From assembly GCF_020165985.1 (NCBI RefSeq), contig NZ_JAIUKZ010000015.1:1-64000 (forward strand): 64,000 nucleotides of DNA. Direction: 5' to 3'. Below the pieces are notes generated by a model. The model saw nothing but the letters and a program-made list of their open reading frames with translations. It ran no database searches and was not told where the DNA came from. The DNA is from Bacillus sp. RAR_GA_16. GTDB lineage: Bacteria > Bacillota > Bacilli > Bacillales > Guptibacillaceae. A program made the position numbers and the translations under genes. Of this stretch, positions 1 through 8,032 are shown in pieces; within the stretch, counting starts at the first letter, position 1; each line of letters starts with the position of its first letter.

Positions 1-41
1 CGATCTTCAGCTTTTGCTCCGAGATTGTTGAATAGCTATAA

Positions 42-386
42 TCAATCAATTAAACTGAACTTCGTATATACGTAATAACCCTTTACTGCGATCTCACCAT
101 TCCGTTTTTTTCCATTATAGTACATAACTTCTAAAGTATCTTCGCTATCTTTTAAAACAAGCATATAACTCGAACCGATGGCATCCCAGGTGTCAGTTCT
201 CTTAGAAGTGTTTATTTGGTCTATTATTTCTCCAACTCGGTTTTGATCGTTCGTTTCATACAATGTCTCACCCGAGTCATTGTTAACCACTTTAGCTTCA
301 GTATAATGCTTTGTAATTAGGGGCGCCTTGCTACAAGAGGCTAATATGATAGTAATAATGAGAAGTAAAGGAGTAAAACTCTTCAT
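42..386 (-). CDS. small hypothetical lipoprotein
   Basis: A 114-residue protein of unknown function. The N-terminus is a lipoprotein signal peptide: a hydrophobic stretch at residues 6-15 followed by the lipobox LASC with Cys18, so it is probably attached to the outer face of the cytoplasmic membrane. The mature part is short and polar with no domain I recognise. AAAGGGG lies 8 bases before the ATG and supports this start. It is followed on the same strand by nothing within the window, so it may end a transcript that leaves the left edge. Confidence is high that it is a lipoprotein gene and nil for function. Confidence 0.7.
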   Translation of the reverse strand: MKSFTPLLLIITIILASCSKAPLITKHYTEAKVVNNDSGETLYETNDQNRVGEIIDQINTSKRTDTWDAIGSSYMLVLKDSEDTLEVMYYNGKKRNGEIAVKGYYVYTKFSLID

Positions 387-518
387 TAGGTTAGCCCCTT
401 TCTATAAGACGTTTATGTAATTTTAAAGCCACTTGCACCAGAATCCTGCCCTCATTTATGCCTCGCTTACTCCCCCAAACGCTCCGATTTAATGTAACAA
501 CATCTTATAGCTACATTT

Positions 519-842
519 CTAAATGGGTGTTTCGGAGAATTCTCTAATTACTTCCATAAGGAAACCCCAAGTAATTATAGCTAATGGCGATAAATTTACT
601 ATGAAAGCGAATATTCTTTTTCCTAATTTATCTTTACTAAACATTGAAACAATACTTAGTGGAATACCAAACAAAGACAAAAGAAAAGTAAGCAACACAT
701 AGAACCTTAAAACATCATCGAACGTATTGGCGCTATCTTCCGAAGTTATTCCAGTGTAAATGAATACAATAATTCCTGTAACAGTAACCCATCCAATATA
801 GTAGGAAATTCTCGTAAGTAAGTTAAGACTATTCCTATCCAT
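519..842 (-). CDS. small three-helix membrane protein
   Basis: A 107-residue predicted integral membrane protein of unknown function. Three hydrophobic segments are visible: ISYYIGWVTVTGIIVFIYTG near the N-terminus, a central one around LLTFLLSLFGIPLS, and a C-terminal one around LSPLAIITWGFLM. The reading frame stays open upstream to 881, but I prefer the ATG at 842 because AGAGGTGG sits 5 bases before it. It stands alone between two lipoprotein genes on the same strand. Confidence 0.6.
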   Translation of the reverse strand: MDRNSLNLLTRISYYIGWVTVTGIIVFIYTGITSEDSANTFDDVLRFYVLLTFLLSLFGIPLSIVSMFSKDKLGKRIFAFIVNLSPLAIITWGFLMEVIREFSETPI

Positions 843-969
843 TACTTCCACCTCTACAAATGAAAATATAAGAGAATGCACTTATATAATAATCTCTGTC
901 CTTCGTGAAATGGAAGGTACGCTAAATCTCTGAGATTATCGAATAAAAGCAATTTATAAATATAAATAT

Positions 970-1518
970 TTAGCTAACTTCTACTACTATATTGTCAAAA
1001 TAATCTTCTCCAAGGTAAACCAATAGTGCCCATTTCCCTTTCTCATCTAACTTCAAATTAGAAGGCAAATGAGCATCAGCACCATTGTTTGGACCACCAG
1101 GAGAGTCATAAGTCCAAACAAAGCGTTCATCTTCAGGAGATGGAACAATTAGTGCAGGAACAATTTCATTACCCCCTTCTCTAATAGCTAAAACCGTCAA
1201 ATTTCCATCTGGTATGTCGCCCCAAAAATGCCACATATACTTTTTAACAATACTCTTTTTAAACGGTTCATCAATAAAGCTGATTTTTTCAGGTACCCCT
1301 CTCATTACATAACTTCCAGAATTAAATGTTTCTGATATTTCCCAATCAATGTTCTGAATAACCTTCTTATCAACATTGACAGGTGGCTTTTTCTCTTCTG
1401 TTTTAGAAGAATTTACGGATACACTATTATTAATAGTTTCTTCCGTTTCATTCGTATCGTTACATCCAAATAGCGTAACCAACATCAATGACACAAAAAT
1501 ATACTTTGCAAATTTCAC
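970..1518 (-). CDS. hypothetical lipoprotein
   Basis: A 182-residue predicted lipoprotein. It begins with a GTG codon preceded by a strong AAAGGAGG. The signal peptide ends in a lipobox LFGC (Cys19), and a polar linker rich in Glu, Thr, Asn and Ser leads to a globular domain of about 130 residues. I do not recognise the domain. It reads WHFWGDIPDGNLTVLAIREG and then a C-terminal beta-rich segment, which would fit a surface-exposed binding protein, but that is only inference. Confidence 0.7.
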   Translation of the reverse strand: MKFAKYIFVSLMLVTLFGCNDTNETEETINNSVSVNSSKTEEKKPPVNVDKKVIQNIDWEISETFNSGSYVMRGVPEKISFIDEPFKKSIVKKYMWHFWGDIPDGNLTVLAIREGGNEIVPALIVPSPEDERFVWTYDSPGGPNNGADAHLPSNLKLDEKGKWALLVYLGEDYFDNIVVEVS

Positions 1519-1586
1519 ATAATCCTCCTTTAAATTTAAAATTCTTATTCAACAATCCTGCCCGATTACGGAACACTACTAACCCC

Positions 1587-2075
1587 TCATTTCAAATAAT
1601 ACATCCTAGCCATTTCCCCTCCATGCTTTTCTCCACTTCCAATCAGAAATTCTTTTCCTCTTTGAAAACCAATCTTCTCAAGAAGACGGGCAGAACCTCT
1701 ATTTTCAATAAGACAGCACGTTTCAAAGCTTTTAAATCCTAGCTCATTTCTACCAAAGTCCACAGCTTGTTCAGCAGCCTTAGTTCCAATCCCTTTCTTC
1801 CAAAACGGAGGAGCCACCCAATAATCGATTGCACCGATCTCCTCTCGCTCACGCCTAACGGAGATGCTTCCAGCAAATTCGCCATCACTTATGATAGCGA
1901 AGGGATAATGATTACCTGCGTGATGTTCTTTTGAAACAATCTCAAACCATTCTTCCGCTCCATTTAGTGGATATGGTTCTGGAACATTTGTCATTCTTGA
2001 AACGCCTGCTATGGATAGATATTGCTGTATCAGCGGCAGATCCTCTTTTTTAATCAGCCGAAGAATGACATTCAT
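1587..2075 (-). CDS. GNAT family N-acetyltransferase (RimJ/RimL type)
   Basis: A 162-residue acetyltransferase of the GNAT superfamily, which moves the acetyl group of acetyl-CoA to an amine; the substrate is unknown. The layout is the RimJ/RimL one: N-terminal IxLRxxxxxDxxxI-like strand, a central SISVRREREEIGAIDYWVAPPFWKKG region and the CoA-binding KKGIGTKAAEQAV loop, then NRGSARLLEKIGFQRG. The frame opens at a TTG at 2093, but the ATG at 2075 is preceded by GGGAG at a spacing of 8 and gives the usual family N-terminus. It lies just downstream of a membrane-protein gene on the same strand and may be co-transcribed with it. Confidence 0.8.
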   Translation of the reverse strand: MNVILRLIKKEDLPLIQQYLSIAGVSRMTNVPEPYPLNGAEEWFEIVSKEHHAGNHYPFAIISDGEFAGSISVRREREEIGAIDYWVAPPFWKKGIGTKAAEQAVDFGRNELGFKSFETCCLIENRGSARLLEKIGFQRGKEFLIGSGEKHGGEMARMYYLK

Positions 2076-2101
2076 TCCCTCATCTCCCATCAAAATGTCA
2101 T

Positions 2102-2482
2102 TCAGAAAGACCTTTTCTTTTGAAAAATCATATCGCTAAACGCAATTCCACCTGCTAATCCAAAGGATGTAAACAATTGATACCCATTGATATTAGAGGA
2201 AGTGAGTAAAGAGACGAGCACATGCATGACGCTCAGCCCGGCAAACCATTTGATGAACGCACCGACTCTCTCTTTCAGTTCAATCTTGTTCAGTTTTCTC
2301 ATATTCCAAATCGCTATGATAATGAAGGAAAGAATGGACAGAAAGAAATAAGCGAGACAACCCACAATCACTTCCGTTGCGAAAGGATACTCATCATTCC
2401 AATAGACAGAGTACGCCATCACCCCTAAACTTAATATGGTGAAGCTAATTAATAGAATCGTAAACCGATTGGCTTTTCTCAT
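2102..2482 (-). CDS. small four-helix membrane protein
   Basis: A 126-residue membrane protein of unknown function. Hydrophobic segments are visible at FTILLISFTILSLGVMAYSVY, VGCLAYFFLSILSFIIIAIW, FAGLSVMHVLVSLL and YQLFTSFGLAGGIAF. AAGGAG lies 9 bases before the ATG at 2482, which decides the start against an upstream TTG at 2500. The downstream acetyltransferase begins within 30 bases, so the two probably share a transcript. Confidence 0.6.
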   Translation of the reverse strand: MRKANRFTILLISFTILSLGVMAYSVYWNDEYPFATEVIVGCLAYFFLSILSFIIIAIWNMRKLNKIELKERVGAFIKWFAGLSVMHVLVSLLTSSNINGYQLFTSFGLAGGIAFSDMIFQKKRSF

Positions 2483-2591
2483 TTTTTTGTGCTCCTTCAA
2501 CTAAACTAGCGCTTCCTCAGCTTCTATTTCCATTTTTTCACTTCCCACTATTTTTGTCATCCGATTTCGAGAAATATTCTCCAATTTGCAC

Positions 2592-2631
2592 AAAAGCCGT
2601 TGAAGATGCGAGCATCTTCAACGGCTTTTTT
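2592..2631. terminator. long perfect hairpin, bidirectional terminator
   Basis: An 18-bp perfect inverted repeat (AAAAGCCGTTGAAGATGC and its complement) with almost no loop, followed by six T on the plus strand and four on the minus strand. It lies after the end of the small minus-strand gene at 2657-2851 and would stop transcription from either side. Confidence 0.85.
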
Positions 2632-2656
2632 GAGAATGACGTATGTGGTTATAGGA

Positions 2657-2851
2657 TCATAGGTATTCATAAAACGTCCCTTTCACTAATAGGACGATGT
2701 CTCCTAGTGCCCCGATACAGAAGAAAATAAAATAATAGCTTGCCTTGGTGATCGTTTTATTAAAGAGCTCTTGAAACGCTTGAATAAATAGCTGCTCAAA
2801 CTTAAACCAGCTTAAGATCCACCCAATAAGTAAGAAGCTAACGATTGTCAT
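2657..2851 (-). CDS. small hypothetical membrane protein
   Basis: A 64-residue protein with two hydrophobic segments (TIVSFLLIGWILSWF and YYFIFFCIGALGDIVLLV). A purine-rich GGGGAAGG lies 5 bases before the ATG. It is flanked by hairpin terminators on both sides, so it appears to be a monocistronic transcript. Function unknown. Confidence 0.6.
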   Translation of the reverse strand: MTIVSFLLIGWILSWFKFEQLFIQAFQELFNKTITKASYYFIFFCIGALGDIVLLVKGTFYEYL

Positions 2852-2927
2852 TTCTACCTTCCCCCTACTTATTTCAATACATTTATCCTTCTCATTCTAT
2901 CATACGTCATAAGGATTTATTCTCTAC

Positions 2928-2955
2928 AAAAAAGCCGTTTAGTCACGACTAAACG
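2928..2955 (-). terminator. terminator of the oxoprolinase operon
   Basis: CGTTTAGTC pairs with GACTAAACG across a 2-base gap, followed on the minus strand by a run of six T. It sits 12 bases after the stop of the DUF1445 gene, the last gene of the pxp/acc operon. Confidence 0.8.
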
Positions 2956-2966
2956 ACTTTCACATT

Positions 2967-3722
2967 CTATTCTTCTTGATCCGTAATCAACATATGCCCC
3001 GGCGCATGCGTGATCATGATTTCAGGCTTCACGTTCAAGCCCACATACTGAGGGGTGACCCCGCACGCCCAGAACACAGGGACGCGTTCTTCTTCATCAA
3101 AAGGAGGGAATTCTCCATAATCCGGTTTTTCGATATCCTGAATGCCAATTTCCGAAGGGTGACCAACGTGGATCGGAGCACCATGCGCATGTGGGAACTT
3201 TGATGTAATGGCAATGGTCTCATCAAGCTCTTCTTTCCGAATCGCTCTCATGCTGACGACCATATTCCCGTTAAACTGACCCGCTTCTTCGCAAGGAATG
3301 TTTGTTTGATACATTGGCACAACGAGATCCATTTCTTGGTGAAGTAGGCTGATGCCGCGTTCTACAAGCGCTTTTTCAAATGTAAAGCTACATCCTAATA
3401 GAAACGTGACATAGTCCTCTTGCCAGACGTCCTTAAGATCAAGCGTCTCCTTCTCTAACTCCCCGTTTTTGTAAATGCGGTATTTCGGAAGATCTGTTCG
3501 AATGTCTGCATCCGCAATGCGAGGCTTAACCTGCCCCGCTTCAAGGACATCAACGATCGGACACGGCTTCGGATTTCGCTGACAAAATAGGAGAAATTCG
3601 AAAGCGTATTTAGAAGGAAGGGTAATCATATTTGCCTGCAAGTAGCCATCGCACACGCCTGATGTTGTCCCGGTCTCAACATTGTCGCGATACTTTCGTC
3701 GCTGAGTTTGAGGGGTTACCAT
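2967..3722 (-). CDS. ycsI: DUF1445 family protein, YcsI-like (putative hydro-lyase / D-glutamate cyclase family)
   Basis: A 251-residue protein of the DUF1445 family, called putative hydro-lyase in most annotations and YcsI in Bacillus subtilis. The related domain of eukaryotic DGLUCY is D-glutamate cyclase, which makes 5-oxo-D-proline, so a role next to 5-oxoprolinase genes is sensible but is inference for this protein. Visible family features are TSGVCDGYLQANMITLP near residue 20, FLLGCSFTFEKAL near 130 and the C-terminal FWACGVTPQY and ITHAPGHMLITD. The start codon overlaps the accC stop by one base (TAATG), pointing to translational coupling. It is the last gene of the operon, before a terminator. 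Confidence 0.85.
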   Translation of the reverse strand: MVTPQTQRRKYRDNVETGTTSGVCDGYLQANMITLPSKYAFEFLLFCQRNPKPCPIVDVLEAGQVKPRIADADIRTDLPKYRIYKNGELEKETLDLKDVWQEDYVTFLLGCSFTFEKALVERGISLLHQEMDLVVPMYQTNIPCEEAGQFNGNMVVSMRAIRKEELDETIAITSKFPHAHGAPIHVGHPSEIGIQDIEKPDYGEFPPFDEEERVPVFWACGVTPQYVGLNVKPEIMITHAPGHMLITDQEE

Positions 3723-5077
3723 TACACCAGCTCCTTCAGTTCATAGATTTCTAGAAACTTTGTATTAAAATCACCTTCTACAAACTTCTCGTGATGAAAT
3801 AATCTTTGATGGAACGGAATCGTTGTTTTTACGCCTTCAATTTTAAATTCACTGAGCGCTCGCTTCATCCGCTGCATCGCTTCTGTCCGAGTAGCGCCGT
3901 ATGTAATCAGCTTCGCAACCATCGAGTCATAAAATGGCGGAATCACATAGCCTGGATAAACGGCCGAATCCACTCGAACGCCAAAGCCTCCTGGTGGAAG
4001 ATACGTTTCAACTTTTCCAGGGGAAGGCATAAAGCCGTTATCCGGGTCTTCTGCATTAATACGACACTCAATCGCCCAACCGCTCATCTCCACTTCTTCC
4101 TGCTTGAGGGATAGTCGCTCGCCATCAGCCACTTTAATCTGTTCTTTAATTAAGTCAACACCCGTGACCATTTCCGTAACAGGATGTTCGACCTGAATGC
4201 GCGTATTCATTTCCATAAAATAATAGTTTCCGTCCTGATCATAGATAAATTCAACTGTTCCAGCGCCGGCATAATGAACGGCCTTCGCTGCTCGAACAGC
4301 GGCTTCTCCCATTTCCGATCGAATCGATTTAGTTAGGGCAGGAGAGGGCGTTTCCTCGACAAGCTTCTGCATCCGTCTTTGTATGGAGCAATCGCGTTCC
4401 CCAAGATGAATGACGTTGCCATAAAGATCCGCGAGAACTTGAATTTCAATATGACGAAACTCTTCGATAAACTTTTCTATATATACCCCGGGATTGCCGA
4501 ATGCCTTTTCCGCTTCCTGCTGGGTCATGTTAATCGCTTTAATTAGTTCCTCTTCTTCTCTTACAACGCGGATTCCCTTACCGCCACCGCCTGCTGTTGC
4601 TTTAATAATGACAGGGAATCCCATTTCACTTGCCAGTTCTAGCGCTTCTTCTTTACTTGAAATAATGCCGTCCGAACCTGGAACGACCGGAACATTCGCA
4701 TCCTGCATTGTCTTTCTTGCAACATCCTTGATTCCCATTTGACGAATGGATGCTTTGCTTGGACCGATAAAAGCAATGTTACAGTCCTCACACATCTCCG
4801 CAAAGTCGGCATTTTCAGCAAGAAACCCATAGCCTGGATGAATGGCATCCACGCCACTATTCGTAGCAATCGTCATGATATTTCCGACGTTTAAATAGCT
4901 ATCGCTAGAAGATGTTGGACCGATGCAATAAGATTCATCTGCTAATTGCACATGCAAGGCATCACGATCCGCTTCAGAATAAACGGCGACGGCAGTTAAA
5001 TTCAGCTCATGACAGGCGCGAATGATACGTACAGCAATTTCGCCGCGATTTGCGATTAGTACTTTTTTGATTCCCAT
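3722..5077 (-). CDS. accC: biotin carboxylase (AccC-type)
   Basis: A 451-residue biotin carboxylase, the usual size of AccC. It uses ATP and bicarbonate to carboxylate the biotin of a carrier protein. Visible features: N-terminal KVLIANRGEIAVRIIRAC, the ATP-grasp glycine loop KATAGGGGKGIR, ERDCSIQRR, and the catalytic EMNTRIQVEHPVTE. The gene is 11 bases downstream of accB and overlaps the DUF1445 gene by one base. Its place inside a pxpABC operon, not beside accA/accD or fatty-acid genes, suggests a dedicated copy for carboxylating a substrate other than acetyl-CoA. A separate housekeeping accBC should exist elsewhere but cannot be seen here. Confidence 0.93.
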   Translation of the reverse strand: MGIKKVLIANRGEIAVRIIRACHELNLTAVAVYSEADRDALHVQLADESYCIGPTSSSDSYLNVGNIMTIATNSGVDAIHPGYGFLAENADFAEMCEDCNIAFIGPSKASIRQMGIKDVARKTMQDANVPVVPGSDGIISSKEEALELASEMGFPVIIKATAGGGGKGIRVVREEEELIKAINMTQQEAEKAFGNPGVYIEKFIEEFRHIEIQVLADLYGNVIHLGERDCSIQRRMQKLVEETPSPALTKSIRSEMGEAAVRAAKAVHYAGAGTVEFIYDQDGNYYFMEMNTRIQVEHPVTEMVTGVDLIKEQIKVADGERLSLKQEEVEMSGWAIECRINAEDPDNGFMPSPGKVETYLPPGGFGVRVDSAVYPGYVIPPFYDSMVAKLITYGATRTEAMQRMKRALSEFKIEGVKTTIPFHQRLFHHEKFVEGDFNTKFLEIYELKELV

Positions 5078-5088
5078 CAGATTCCCTC

Positions 5089-5556
5089 CTATGCTGGTTT
5101 GACAGTAAAGAGCGGTTGGCCAAATTCAACAAGATCTCCGTTTTCCACTAAAATTTCAGTGATTTCACCGTTCACATCTGCGTGCACATCATTAAACATT
5201 TTCATTGCTTCCAGACAACAAACGACCGTTTCTTCTTTCACCTCATCTCCTACTTGAATAAAGGCCGGATCATCCGGAGAAGGTGAGGAATAGAACATAC
5301 CAACCATAGGGGCTTTGACCGTATATGATTCTTGCGTTTCCTGCGTGGCATCCGCCTCAGAAATGAGATCATCCTGTCCTCGCTCTGCAAAAGCGGTTGG
5401 AACCTGCGCTTTCGCTTCCTGAGGTTCGCTTTTCTCACTCTCCGGATTTTGATTTTTCACCTTAACGACAAAGCTATCATGCTCATAATGGACTTCATCA
5501 ACTGTTGACCCATCGACATATTTAATAATCTCAATGATTTCTTTTGAACTTAACAT
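5089..5556 (-). CDS. accB: biotin carboxyl carrier protein (AccB-type)
   Basis: A 155-residue biotin carboxyl carrier protein. Residues 1-35 form the AccB N-terminal helix-strand region, 36-80 a low-complexity Glu/Ala/Gln linker, and 81-155 the biotinyl domain. The biotin-accepting lysine is Lys119 in the motif EAMKM. It would carry carboxybiotin between AccC and a carboxyltransferase. The gene lies between pxpC and accC with gaps of 14 and 11 bases, so all three are co-transcribed. Confidence 0.92.
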   Translation of the reverse strand: MLSSKEIIEIIKYVDGSTVDEVHYEHDSFVVKVKNQNPESEKSEPQEAKAQVPTAFAERGQDDLISEADATQETQESYTVKAPMVGMFYSSPSPDDPAFIQVGDEVKEETVVCCLEAMKMFNDVHADVNGEITEILVENGDLVEFGQPLFTVKPA

Positions 5557-5570
5557 GCTGTGTCCTCCCT

Positions 5571-6521
5571 TTATCTCACAGATACTTTTTCTAACGTTCG
5601 AAGAAAACGATCGTTCGTTTCAAATACTTCCTGCGCTTGTTCCACGGTTACTTCAGAAAAATGGATCGTACAGCCTGGCATCGCTTGCGCTAAGTACGGA
5701 ATATCGCTTGATATCACAGTAGCAATACGTGTATACCCACCTGTCGTTTGCCGGTCTGACATCAAAATAATCGGATCGCCATTTGCCGGAACCTGAATCC
5801 CGCCAAGCGGAATCGCTTCCGAAATAATATCAGCAGACGTTGCGTGTTCCACCTTTTCTCCTTTTAGGCGAAAGCCCATGCGATCGGACTGAGGCGTTAC
5901 TTCATATGGGGTTGAAAGGAATGTGTGAATCCCCTCTGCCGTAAATGCATGCTGATGCGGTCCAAGTACGACTCGGACGGTTAATTCCTTTTTATAGGAA
6001 GGAACTTCATCTGGATGAAGGGCACGTCCGCTAATTCCTTTGATCTTTCCAGATGTTTGAAGCACATCGCCTTTTACAAGTGCTCGTCCTTCGACGCCAC
6101 CAATTCCAGCTTTCAAATAGGTCGACTTACTTCCCATCACAAGCGGTACATCATAACCGCCTGCGACACTAATATACGAACGAGCGCCTGAAAGAGGCTG
6201 ACCAAACTCCAGCCGATCCCCTTCTTTTACAGTGAAACTTTTCCACATCGGTGCTTTTTCTCCGTTCACTTTCGGTGAAAGATCGCCGCCGCAAATGGCA
6301 ATCACTGCATCATCAAGCACATCGAAAGCTGGCCCCATCACCGTGATTTCAAGAACGGCTTCATCACCTTTGTTTCCAACAAGGAAATTCGCCACGTTCA
6401 TTGAAAAAGGATCCATTGCACCGGATACGACAATTCCGTATTGCTGGTAGCCTTTTCTTCCATGATCCTGGATGGTCGAAAGCAATCCAGATTTTCGAAC
6501 TTTAAAAATTGGTTTAGACAT
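5571..6521 (-). CDS. pxpC: 5-oxoprolinase subunit C (KipA/AHS2 family)
   Basis: A 316-residue protein of the biotin-dependent carboxyltransferase/KipA family (AHS2 domain). With PxpA and PxpB, Bacillus subtilis PxpC forms an ATP-dependent 5-oxoprolinase that opens 5-oxoproline to glutamate. Visible family features are KSGLLSTIQDHGRKGYQQYG at the N-terminus, SGAMDPFSMNVANFLVGN, AICGGDLSP, and GGIQVPANGDPIILMSDRQT near residue 250. I start it at the ATG at 6521, which has GGAG 9 bases upstream; the ATG at 6527 is only 3 bases from that site. It overlaps pxpA. The same fold forms part of the carboxyltransferase of urea carboxylase, relevant because accB and accC follow. Confidence 0.92.
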   Translation of the reverse strand: MSKPIFKVRKSGLLSTIQDHGRKGYQQYGIVVSGAMDPFSMNVANFLVGNKGDEAVLEITVMGPAFDVLDDAVIAICGGDLSPKVNGEKAPMWKSFTVKEGDRLEFGQPLSGARSYISVAGGYDVPLVMGSKSTYLKAGIGGVEGRALVKGDVLQTSGKIKGISGRALHPDEVPSYKKELTVRVVLGPHQHAFTAEGIHTFLSTPYEVTPQSDRMGFRLKGEKVEHATSADIISEAIPLGGIQVPANGDPIILMSDRQTTGGYTRIATVISSDIPYLAQAMPGCTIHFSEVTVEQAQEVFETNDRFLRTLEKVSVR

Positions 6522-7287
6522 GGGCATTCACTCCAACCCGTTGAATACGTATTCCTTCATCCATTAACCGCTCTCTTAACTGCTGAACAAACCGCAGAGC
6601 TTCAGGCTCATCCCCGTGCACACAAATCGTGTCTGCTTGAATGGCAATGTCTTCTCCATTTACGGCTTTTACATGCTGTTCTTTAATCATGCGAATCACT
6701 CGCTCGACCGCTTGATCAGCATTATGAATCATCGCATTCGGTTCAGATCTTGGGGTGAGGGTACCGTCAGGCTGATACGTTCTGTCTGCAAAAACTTCCT
6801 GTGCGACTGTTAGGCCTCTCTCACGTCCTGCTTTAATCAATTCACTCCCTGCTAAACCATAGAGGATCAGCTCGGAATTCACTGCGTAGACAGCGTTTGC
6901 AATCGCATTCGCAATTTCTGGATCTTTCGCAGCTAAATTATACAGTGCCCCGTGCGGTTTCACATGGTGGACTTTTGTTTGGTGAACATTCGCAATCCCC
7001 TGGATCGCTCCAATCTGATAAGCAACAAGGTTGAACACCTCATTAGAAGATAGCTTCATCTCACGCCTGCCGAATCCTCCGAGGTCAGGAAATCCCGGAT
7101 GTGCACCAATACTAACGCCAAGTTCTTTCGCTAGTGCCACGGTCTTCATCATCACGTTATGATCGCCTGCATGATAACCGCAGGCAATGTTCGCTGATGA
7201 AATAAATTCGAGTACATTCTCATCGTTTCCAATCTTGTAAGCTCCAAAGCTTTCTCCCAAATCGCTATTTAAATCAACCGACTTCAT
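6514..7287 (-). CDS. pxpA: 5-oxoprolinase subunit A (LamB/YcsF family)
   Basis: A 257-residue LamB/YcsF family protein, the size of Bacillus subtilis PxpA (YcsF). It is the subunit thought to carry the lactam-hydrolysing part of 5-oxoprolinase. Visible signature: VDLNSDLGESFGAYKIGND at the N-terminus, SANIACGYHAGDH near residue 32, VKPHGALYN near 110, FADRTYQPDGTL near 170 and CVHGD near 220. It overlaps pxpB upstream by 14 bases and pxpC downstream, a tight arrangement typical of proteins made in fixed ratio. Confidence 0.95.
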   Translation of the reverse strand: MKSVDLNSDLGESFGAYKIGNDENVLEFISSANIACGYHAGDHNVMMKTVALAKELGVSIGAHPGFPDLGGFGRREMKLSSNEVFNLVAYQIGAIQGIANVHQTKVHHVKPHGALYNLAAKDPEIANAIANAVYAVNSELILYGLAGSELIKAGRERGLTVAQEVFADRTYQPDGTLTPRSEPNAMIHNADQAVERVIRMIKEQHVKAVNGEDIAIQADTICVHGDEPEALRFVQQLRERLMDEGIRIQRVGVNAHV

Positions 7288-8014
7288 GAACGCTCACCTT
7301 CTTTTCTTCGGTTTCGACTTCATACTCCCCACGTTTGATCGCTTCTTTTATGTTTAAAAACTCTTCTTTACTAATCGGAACAAACCGTAAATAATGGCCT
7401 GACTCGAGCAAAATTGGTCGCTCTCCTGTTGGGTCATATAGCTTCACAGGGGTTTGCCCAATAAGTTGCCAGCCTCCTGGCGATTCAAGTGGGTAGATCC
7501 CCGTTTGTGATCCTGCAATACCTACGGATCCTGGCTCAATTTCAGCACGCGGATTTTCACGTCGCGGTGTAGCAATTTCTTCAGGCATGCCACCTAGATA
7601 AGGAAAACCAGGAACAAAGCCCATCATATAAATAAGATAATCTTTATTCGCGTGAATCGAGATCACTTCTTCTTCTTCACTCAATCCATTGTGTTCCGCT
7701 ACATACGCTAAATCTGAGCCGCCATAATAGGTTGGGATGATATAAACAAGAGAAGCAGCATCTGCTTCTCTTCCATGTTGTTGTTCGTTCATTTCCTCAA
7801 GCTTTTCTCTCAGTGTACTGTAAGAAATGTTGCTTGGAAGATAATAGATCGTTAACGTTGTATAAGCTGGAACCCATTCGACAACACCGTCAATCGGATG
7901 TTGCGCTAATTCATTTGCAAACATTCTAATTCTTCGATTCGTTTCTTCTGAAATCTCGGTGCCAAATACAAGCTGAATGCCTGTATCCCCAAGCGGGTAA
8001 TAATCAAGTTTCAC
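7274..8014 (-). CDS. pxpB: 5-oxoprolinase subunit B (KipI/AHS1 family)
   Basis: A 246-residue KipI-type protein (AHS1, allophanate hydrolase subunit 1 fold). In Bacillus subtilis the homologue is PxpB, formerly KipI, which also inhibits the sporulation kinase KinA. Visible features are YYPLGDTGIQLVFG at the N-terminus and the hallmark MGFVPGFPYLGGMPEEIATPRR near residue 130, followed by GSVGIAGSQTGIYPLESPGGWQLIG. It is followed by pxpA with a 14-base overlap and preceded by the transporter gene with an 18-base gap. Whether it still touches a sporulation kinase cannot be told from the sequence. Confidence 0.94.
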   Translation of the reverse strand: MKLDYYPLGDTGIQLVFGTEISEETNRRIRMFANELAQHPIDGVVEWVPAYTTLTIYYLPSNISYSTLREKLEEMNEQQHGREADAASLVYIIPTYYGGSDLAYVAEHNGLSEEEEVISIHANKDYLIYMMGFVPGFPYLGGMPEEIATPRRENPRAEIEPGSVGIAGSQTGIYPLESPGGWQLIGQTPVKLYDPTGERPILLESGHYLRFVPISKEEFLNIKEAIKRGEYEVETEEKKVSVHEVG

Positions 8015-8032
8015 ACATGTTCCTCCTAACCA

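Noticed and set aside
1488-1742. 84-residue plus-strand frame across the start of the lipoprotein and acetyltransferase genes
   Set aside because: It overlaps two better-supported genes on the other strand, has no RBS, and its composition is that of an antisense frame.
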